Shown here: positions 1 through 4,388 of the stretch, piece after piece
Position numbering within the stretch: position 1 is the stretch's first letter
Layout: each line of letters begins with the position of its first letter
NCBI GenBank assembly: GCA_947624095.1
Contig: CANQIR010000052.1
Coordinates: 1 to 7,371, forward strand
Direction: 5' to 3'
Source: an uncultured Bacilli bacterium
GTDB lineage: Bacteria; Bacillota_I; Bacilli_A; RF39; UBA660
Length of the DNA stretch: 7,371 nt
Position numbers and translations under genes: made by a program
Notes under the pieces: generated by a model
Database searches by the model: none
What the model was told of the DNA's origin: nothing
Seen by the model: the letters and a program-made list of their open reading frames with translations, nothing else

Positions 1-263
1 AAGAGATGTATAACTGGGATGGTTCAAGTGATTGTTATAATAATGATTGGTTATTTAACTCAAGTTACTATCAGTGGACTTTGTCTCCTGATTCCGGTCG
101 CTCCAGCAGTGTGTTCCGTGTGTACAGCGGCGGCTATGTCTACGCCAACGGCGCTGGCAGTGCGGTTGGGGTCCGGCCGGTCGTTTATCTGAAATCGAGT
201 GTTAAAATATTAGATGATGAGATGGATGGATCTAGTAGTAAACCTTATAATTTGTCTTTATAA
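1..263 (+). CDS. 3' end of a probable surface protein with a variable lectin-like C-terminal domain (partial)
   Basis: The gene is cut by the left edge. The frame is open from base 3 (GAG, then ATG at 6), so that ATG is probably internal, and it ends at TAA 261-263. About 86 residues are visible. They run through a Trp/Tyr/Asn/Ser-rich stretch (NWDGSS, DWLFNSS, QWTLSP) to GVRPVVYLKSSVKI and a Gly/Ser/Pro-Tyr tail. I recognise this type of ending from large paralogous families of predicted cell-surface proteins in low-GC gut Firmicutes, but I cannot name the domain with certainty. No signal peptide or anchor is visible because the N-terminus is missing. Codons 84-191 are strikingly GC-rich (about 63% by hand count) while both flanks are AT-rich. 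A role in surface binding is an inference. The stop overlaps the convergent gene by 19 nt, and a hairpin plus T-run at 290-312 probably ends this transcript. Confidence 0.7.
   Translation, partial: EMYNWDGSSDCYNNDWLFNSSYYQWTLSPDSGRSSSVFRVYSGGYVYANGAGSAVGVRPVVYLKSSVKILDDEMDGSSSKPYNLSL
84..191 (+). other. GC-rich hypervariable-looking segment, candidate DGR variable repeat
   Basis: This 108-nt in-frame block has 68 G/C bases by hand count, against strongly AT-rich flanks. Codons that look fixed (TCC, GGT, GTG, TTC, AGC, GTC, GCT, GCG, GGG, CGG, CCG) alternate with about 15 codons that all end in C or T: GAT, CGC, AGC, AGT, CGT, TAC, GGC, TAT, TAC, GCC, AAC, GGC, GGC, AGT, GTT. All of these can be reached from AAC or AAT by changing only adenines, as expected for adenine-specific mutagenic homing. 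The GC-rich 3' edge (GGGGTCCGGCCGGTCG) would fit an initiation-of-homing region. No reverse transcriptase or template repeat lies in the window, and I chose the variable codons after seeing the pattern, so this remains a hypothesis. Gene conversion among paralogues is the main alternative. Confidence 0.4.
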
Positions 264-1198
264 GAGTTAGTAATTAACATTGGAACTTTGGCACCTTGAT
301 AGGTGTCTTTTTCTTTTAAGGATTTATCGATATCGTTTAAGACACAGAATTTTTTTAATAACCAAGTTGGAGCTACTAAATCTTCTTGTTTTGGGTCACC
401 AGTAATTCTATGTATTACTATTTCTGGTCTTAGATATTCTAATTGTTCAGTGACAATATCGATATATTCATCTTTAGTTAGAATGTGAAATGGATGAGTT
501 TGATAGTATTTATGGAGTGGAGTATCTTTAAGGATGTGTAACATATGGATTTTAATGCCGTGAATAGGGAGATTATTTAAATATTGAACTGTTTTAATCA
601 TATCTTCTTTAGATTCATTTGGTAGACCATTAATAATATGGACAACTACTTTAATATTTCTATTAGCTAATTTATAGACCATATAAGTAAAATTTTCTAA
701 TGTATGACCGCGATTGATAAATTTTAGAGTTCTTTCGTGAATTGATTGAAGACCTAATTCGATAGTTAAATCAGTACGAGTATTTAGTTCAGTTAAATAA
801 TCTAAAGTTTCATCTGTAATGGCATCACTTCTAGTAGCAATATTTAATCCTACTACATTGGGAAGATTAAGGATGGTTTCATATTTTTCTTGGAGAATAT
901 TAGTAGGAGCATAGGTATTAGTATTAGCTTGAAAATAGCCAATGTATAAACTATTGGGCCATTTTCTAGTCATTACTTCTTTAACTTTATTAAATTGGGT
1001 AACTAAGTCATCTTGAATATCACCTGCAAAGTCACCACTACCTTTTAGAGAACAAAATATACAACCTGGTCCATTAACTTTATTAGGACAAGAAAATCCA
1101 GCATTAAGAGATACTTTAAAAACTTTTTGATGATACTTATTTTTATAATAATAATTTAGGGTATGATATCTTTTATTATCAAGAGAATATTTAAACAT
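245..1198 (-). CDS. ytqA: Radical SAM protein, YtqA/YhcC (TIGR01212) family
   Basis: This is a predicted cytoplasmic iron-sulfur enzyme of 317 residues, full length for the family. Three cysteines near the N-terminus, C37, C46 and C49 (GFSCPN, then GC-x-x-C, spacing CX8CX2C), should ligate the 4Fe-4S cluster that cleaves S-adenosylmethionine. The family-typical GSGDFAG follows at 54-60. Further family hallmarks are ELGLQS, INGLPNES, HMLHILKDTPL and, near the end, GDPKQEDLVAPTW. The ORF also opens at TTG (1210), but I choose ATG at 1198 because GGTGA (extended Shine-Dalgarno type) sits 5 nt upstream and an extended -10 box lies just before it. The substrate of this family is not firmly established to my knowledge. 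In Bacillus subtilis ytqA neighbours ytqB, a tRNA-modification methyltransferase gene, which hints at RNA modification, but no such neighbour is present here. The 3' end overlaps the convergent gene by 19 nt. Confidence 0.9.
   Translation of the reverse strand: MFKYSLDNKRYHTLNYYYKNKYHQKVFKVSLNAGFSCPNKVNGPGCIFCSLKGSGDFAGDIQDDLVTQFNKVKEVMTRKWPNSLYIGYFQANTNTYAPTNILQEKYETILNLPNVVGLNIATRSDAITDETLDYLTELNTRTDLTIELGLQSIHERTLKFINRGHTLENFTYMVYKLANRNIKVVVHIINGLPNESKEDMIKTVQYLNNLPIHGIKIHMLHILKDTPLHKYYQTHPFHILTKDEYIDIVTEQLEYLRPEIVIHRITGDPKQEDLVAPTWLLKKFCVLNDIDKSLKEKDTYQGAKVPMLITNSYKDKL
290..312 (+). terminator. Intrinsic terminator of the left-edge gene, inside the convergent gene
   Basis: The 7-bp stem GGCACCT / AGGTGTC (290-296 and 301-307, one G-U pair) has a TGAT loop and is followed by TTTTT at 308-312, then C and more T. 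It lies 27 nt past the stop of the + strand gene, which is the right place to end that transcript. The same bases encode residues near the C-terminus of the convergent radical SAM protein. Confidence 0.7.
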
Positions 1199-1215
1199 AT
1201 TTTTCACCAAGAAAT

Positions 1216-1224
1216 ATTATAACA
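1216..1224 (-). promoter_or_regulatory. Extended -10 promoter of the radical SAM gene
   Basis: Read on the - strand, these bases are TGTTATAAT, a perfect TGn plus TATAAT extended -10. No good -35 box lies 16-18 nt upstream, as is tolerated for extended -10 promoters. Transcription would start near base 1209, about 11 nt before the ATG at 1198. This leaves a very short leader that still holds the GGTGA ribosome binding site and argues against the upstream TTG start. Confidence 0.6.
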
Positions 1225-1251
1225 TTTACTTTTTAAAATTTAGTATTTTAA

Positions 1252-1280
1252 TTGTGTAATTAGTAAATTTTTGCTATTAT
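1252..1280 (+). promoter_or_regulatory. Promoter of the GH31 gene
   Basis: TTGTGT (1252-1257) and TATTAT (1275-1280) are separated by exactly 17 nt, and TGC just before the -10 makes it an extended -10. This fits the vegetative sigma-A type. The predicted start near 1287 lies just ahead of GAGGGTGA (1291-1298), a ribosome binding site 6 nt before the ATG at 1305. The short leader leaves no room for a riboswitch. The promoter is divergent from that of the radical SAM gene, about 30 nt apart. Confidence 0.7.
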
Positions 1281-1304
1281 ATAGATGATAGAGGGTGAAG
1301 GCTT

Positions 1305-3776
1305 ATGAGTAAGCTAGCTGATCATTTTAAGGTAGATTATAATGAAGCAAAGAGTAAAGATCAGGTAATTTTTAGAGGGGGAAAATACCGGATTACTATT
1401 CTTAGTGAAATTTTAATAAGATTAGAATATGATGAAAATGGGGTATTTGAAGATCGGCCTACGGAATTAGCATTATTTAGAAATTTTGAAGTACCTAAAT
1501 TTAGGATAGAGGAAGATCAAAGATATTTAGTTATAACTACAAAATATTTTAGTTTGGAATATGTTAAAGATAAGCCTTTTGTAGGTCCTAAGTATGCACC
1601 AGAAGCTAATTTAAAAGTAAGTTTAATAGATACAGATAAAGTTTGGTATTTTAATCATCCAGAAGCAAGGAATTTTTATGGAATAGTAGCTGATTTGGAT
1701 AAAACTAATGAAGATAATAAGATGGGAGTTAAGGAATTAAAGAAAAAAGCTACTAAAAAGGTTAAGGAATTAATAGGTAAAGAAAAGGGATTATATTCAA
1801 CAGATGGATTTGTTTCAATAGATGATACTAAATCGATGATTATCTTAGAGGATGGTTCATTAGTTCAAGAACCAAGAGAAAAAATAGATACGTATTTATT
1901 TATGTATAAAAGAGACTTTGGTTATTGTTTAAAAGATTATTTTAAATTAACGGGTAAGCCACCTTTAATACCAAGATATGCTTTAGGTATTTGGTGGAAT
2001 AGAGATAAAATTTATAATTATCAAAATATTAAAGAGTTAATGTTAAATTTTAATAAGAATAAAATACCACTTAGTGTATTGTTGTTAGGAGAAACTTGGC
2101 ATCAGAAAGATAAAGCTAATTGGAGGAGATATAAAACAGGTTTTACTTTTAATCCAGATTTGTTTATTAATCCCCGAGACTTTGTGACTTATTTACACGA
2201 TCGAGGAGTAAAATTAGGCTTAAATATTGATCCCCACGAAGGAATATATCCGCATGAACCAAGGTTTAATGAAGTAGCAATGGCTTTAGGAATTACGGAT
2301 AAGTCAACAATACCATTTAATGTTTTTGATAATACAATATTAAATTTATATTTAAATAAGATGATATTGCCTTTATATAATATTGGGGTAGATTTCTTTT
2401 GGTTAGATTATTATAATGAAGAAGATAAATTGACAATGAATGCTTTAAATTATTATCATTTTAATGATTTTAAAAGATTTACTAATCATCGGGGAATGTT
2501 ATTAGCTAGGAATTCTACGGTAGCAGCACATCGTTATCCGGTTCATTATTCTGGACAGACGGAGGTTAGTTGGAAGACGCTTAGTACTTTACCTTATTTT
2601 AATTCTAATAGTGCAAATATTGGTCTTTCTTGGTGGAGTCATGATATAGGGGGATATAAAGATGGTGTTGAAGATGCGGAATTGTATTTAAGATATGTTC
2701 AATTGGGGACTTATAGTCCAATATTTAGATTTTCAGCTAAGTATGGGCATTATTATAAGAGAGAACCTTGGAAATGGGATTTACAGACTTTAAATATAGT
2801 TAGAGAATATTGTACTTTAAGACATCGTTTAATTCCTTATTTATATGGTGAAGCTTATAAGTATCATAAGACGGGATTACCTTTAATTCAGCCATTATAT
2901 TATACTTATCCAGAAATATATGATGAACCAATATATAGAAATGAATATTTCTTTGGTAGTGAATTATTTGTAGCACCAATTACGAAGAAGAAAGATTTAG
3001 TAATGGATAGAGCAGTAGAAAATATATTTTTACCTAATGGAATGTGGTATGATTTTAAGACGGGTAAAAAATTCCCGGGTAATAAGAGATATGTAGTATT
3101 TTATAAAGATGAAGATTATCCAGTATTTGCTAGAAGTGGTTCGATTATACCGATGGCTACTTTAGAAGAAAATATTAATGCGACTAATCCACCTAAGGAG
3201 ATGGAAATTCATATATTTCCTGGGAAGAGTAATATCTATAATTTGTATGAAGATGATGGATATAGTAATTTGTATGAAGAAGGGTATTACATAGTAACGA
3301 GAATAGACTATAATTATTTAGCAAATAACTATACGGTAATTATTCGACCAGTGGAAGGTAAGAGTGGGATTATTCCAGATAGAAGGGATTATAAGATTAG
3401 ATTTAGAAATACTAGAGGTGCCGATGATGTAGTAGCAATGTTAAATCAGGATATTATTGCCGTAAATAGTTATGTGGAAGATAATGACTTTATTGTAGAA
3501 GTGAAAAATGTTAATACTACACAACAGTTAACGATTAATTGTAAGGGTAAAAATATTGAGATAGATGCAGTCCGGATTATTAATGAAGATATAGATTCAA
3601 TTATTAATGATTTACAAATAGAGACTAGTTTGAAAGAAGAGATAGCAAGTATTATATTTAGTGATATGCGGTTGGATAGGAAAAGAATTGAAATAACTAA
3701 GTTGCGGAAAAAGGGACTTGGGGGAGTATTTGTAAGAATGTTTATGAAATTGTTAGAATATTCAGCTGAATTATAA
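1305..3776 (+). CDS. Glycoside hydrolase family 31 protein (alpha-glucosidase/alpha-xylosidase fold) with substituted active-site residues
   Basis: The protein has 823 residues and no signal peptide, so it is probably cytoplasmic and acts on imported oligosaccharides or glycosides. Domains: N-terminal beta-sandwich about 1-215, with a Lys-rich stretch near 140-160; catalytic barrel about 221-520; C-terminal beta domains to about 750 (LYEDDGYSNLY at 647-657); and a helical, basic tail of about 70 residues that I do not recognise. Family marks include the nucleophile motif FFWLDYYNE (Asp368), Arg402, WWSHDIGGY (Asp447) and NIDP (307-310). Aligned by eye with human acid alpha-glucosidase, the acid/base Asp616 position is Gln418, Asp404 is Gly262 and His674 is Ser477. 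Substrate and activity therefore cannot be assigned from the fold; GH31 members also include alpha-xylosidases, transglycosylases and alpha-N-acetylgalactosaminidases. The start is fixed by GAGGGTGA 6 nt upstream. A single-gene unit looks likely, although no clear terminator follows the double TAA stop. Confidence 0.9.
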   Translation: MSKLADHFKVDYNEAKSKDQVIFRGGKYRITILSEILIRLEYDENGVFEDRPTELALFRNFEVPKFRIEEDQRYLVITTKYFSLEYVKDKPFVGPKYAPEANLKVSLIDTDKVWYFNHPEARNFYGIVADLDKTNEDNKMGVKELKKKATKKVKELIGKEKGLYSTDGFVSIDDTKSMIILEDGSLVQEPREKIDTYLFMYKRDFGYCLKDYFKLTGKPPLIPRYALGIWWNRDKIYNYQNIKELMLNFNKNKIPLSVLLLGETWHQKDKANWRRYKTGFTFNPDLFINPRDFVTYLHDRGVKLGLNIDPHEGIYPHEPRFNEVAMALGITDKSTIPFNVFDNTILNLYLNKMILPLYNIGVDFFWLDYYNEEDKLTMNALNYYHFNDFKRFTNHRGMLLARNSTVAAHRYPVHYSGQTEVSWKTLSTLPYFNSNSANIGLSWWSHDIGGYKDGVEDAELYLRYVQLGTYSPIFRFSAKYGHYYKREPWKWDLQTLNIVREYCTLRHRLIPYLYGEAYKYHKTGLPLIQPLYYTYPEIYDEPIYRNEYFFGSELFVAPITKKKDLVMDRAVENIFLPNGMWYDFKTGKKFPGNKRYVVFYKDEDYPVFARSGSIIPMATLEENINATNPPKEMEIHIFPGKSNIYNLYEDDGYSNLYEEGYYIVTRIDYNYLANNYTVIIRPVEGKSGIIPDRRDYKIRFRNTRGADDVVAMLNQDIIAVNSYVEDNDFIVEVKNVNTTQQLTINCKGKNIEIDAVRIINEDIDSIINDLQIETSLKEEIASIIFSDMRLDRKRIEITKLRKKGLGGVFVRMFMKLLEYSAEL

Positions 3777-3782
3777 TAATGC

Positions 3783-3811
3783 TTGATAAATGGGAAGCTT
3801 GTTGGTATAAT
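3783..3811 (+). promoter_or_regulatory. Promoter of the T-box / leuS operon
   Basis: TTGATA (3783-3788, five of six bases of consensus) and TATAAT (3806-3811, perfect) have a 17-nt spacer, a strong vegetative promoter. It begins 6 nt after the GH31 stop codon, so the leuS operon is an independent unit. The predicted transcript starts near 3818, at the base of the T-box Stem I. A 7-bp inverted repeat, GCTTGTT (3797-3803) and AACAAGC (3816-3822), flanks the -10. Confidence 0.85.
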
Positions 3812-3817
3812 TATTAA

Positions 3818-4010
3818 CAAGCGAAGAAGAAAGAGTAGTAATAAATTAGACTTATCTAGAGAGGTAGTGGATGGTGAAAACTACTTAAGAAAATTTATGA
3901 ACTTGCTTTTGGAGTGAATGGGTTATTCCTTTAAAGATATTTGAGGTAGTTAATAACTACAAATTAAGGTGGTACCACGATGATTCGTCCTTATACGAAT
4001 CATCTTTTTT
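3818..4010 (+). promoter_or_regulatory. T-box riboswitch, tRNA-Leu responsive
   Basis: This is a leader RNA that senses uncharged tRNA-Leu. In order it shows AGTA-type specifier-loop bases (3834-3840), AGAGAG, and a distal hairpin GTAGT/ACTAC (3864-3868 and 3880-3884) whose loop holds the conserved GGTGAAA. GAA (3899-3901) comes next, followed by the specifier codon CTT (3902-3904, Leu) and GGAGT. Stem III is GTAGTTAATAACTAC (3946-3960). The T-box proper, AAGGTGGTACCACG (3966-3979), contains TGGT (3970-3973), which matches a tRNA ending ACCA (discriminator A, as in tRNA-Leu). The antiterminator pairs AAGG (3966-3969) with CCTT (3989-3992) and ACGA (3977-3980) with TCGT (3985-3988). It excludes the terminator hairpin. 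I did not resolve the basal part of Stem I. The shifted triplet TTG would also be Leu, so the amino acid is secure even if the register is not. Confidence 0.95.
3979..4010 (+). terminator. Regulated terminator of the Leu T-box
   Basis: A perfect 10-bp stem, GATGATTCGT (3979-3988) and ACGAATCATC (3995-4004), has a CCTTAT loop and is followed by six T (4005-4010). Its 5' arm and loop are the partners used by the antiterminator, so charged tRNA-Leu should favour termination 13 nt before the first coding base of the operon. Confidence 0.93.
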
Positions 4011-4022
4011 ATTGGAGGATTT

Positions 4023-4388
4023 ATGGAATTAATTGATGTAATTACATTTATTGTCGTCTTTGTAGTGGTGTTTTTAATTTCAGAGTTTCTGTACCTGAGA
4101 AAGTTTAAAAGAAAAGGGGCGATGGGAGTAGATGAAATTAAATACTTAGTGAAAAGATTTGACTTAAAAAAGAATAAACTTAATTATAAAAGAATGTTGT
4201 TTACTTTAGCACTAATTAAAGCATTAATTATAGCATTTGTAGCAACTTTGTTATGTATGTTACCTGTTGATAAATGGGTAGATATGATGTTGGGGTTTAT
4301 GGTAGCTTTTGTGGTATTAATGTTACTTATATATGCTCTTTATGAAATATATGGAAGATATTTAAAACGAAAGGAAGATAGAAAATGA
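4023..4388 (+). CDS. Small membrane protein of unknown function, first gene of the leuS operon
   Basis: I do not recognise a named family. The 121-residue protein has three predicted transmembrane helices at about 4-25, 59-80 and 87-108. A basic, polar segment lies between the first two (RKFKRKGAMGVDEIKYLVKR and onward, about 26-58) and a positively charged tail closes the protein (RYLKRKEDRK). The positive-inside rule puts both the 26-58 loop and the C-terminus in the cytoplasm. This is hard to reconcile with the short 81-86 link unless one helix is a re-entrant or signal-anchor element. No catalytic motif or cysteine cluster is visible. GGAGG (4014-4018) lies 4 nt before the ATG. The gene sits between the T-box terminator and leuS, and its TGA overlaps the leuS ATG (ATGA), so it should be induced by leucine starvation and translationally coupled to leuS. 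A link to leucine transport or tRNA charging would be guesswork. Confidence 0.85.
   Translation: MELIDVITFIVVFVVVFLISEFLYLRKFKRKGAMGVDEIKYLVKRFDLKKNKLNYKRMLFTLALIKALIIAFVATLLCMLPVDKWVDMMLGFMVAFVVLMLLIYALYEIYGRYLKRKEDRK

Noticed and set aside
84..191. GC-rich block as foreign or misassembled DNA
   Set aside because: The reading frame and protein pattern run through both edges without interruption, and the composition change follows codons of one domain, so contamination or misjoining is unlikely.
303..488. Short + strand open frame within the radical SAM gene
   Set aside because: It is antisense to a well-supported conserved protein, shows no recognisable motif and starts just after the terminator hairpin.
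1199..1210. Upstream TTG start for the radical SAM gene, adding MVKN
   Set aside because: The GGTGA ribosome binding site would lie inside the coding region, and the extended -10 at 1216-1224 leaves almost no leader before 1210. The ATG at 1198 fits both signals and the family's usual N-terminus.
3470..3820. - strand open frame opposite the end of the GH31 gene
   Set aside because: It is an Ile/Ser/Leu-rich shadow of AT-rich coding DNA with no ribosome binding site or family match, and it overlaps the T-box promoter.
4386..4388. TGA read as tryptophan (Mycoplasma-type code)
   Set aside because: All Trp residues in conserved motifs are TGG, and TGA ends the membrane protein exactly at the leuS overlap. 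Reading through would add only a few codons, so this one TGA is weak evidence alone, but the absence of TGA in long Trp-rich genes is convincing.
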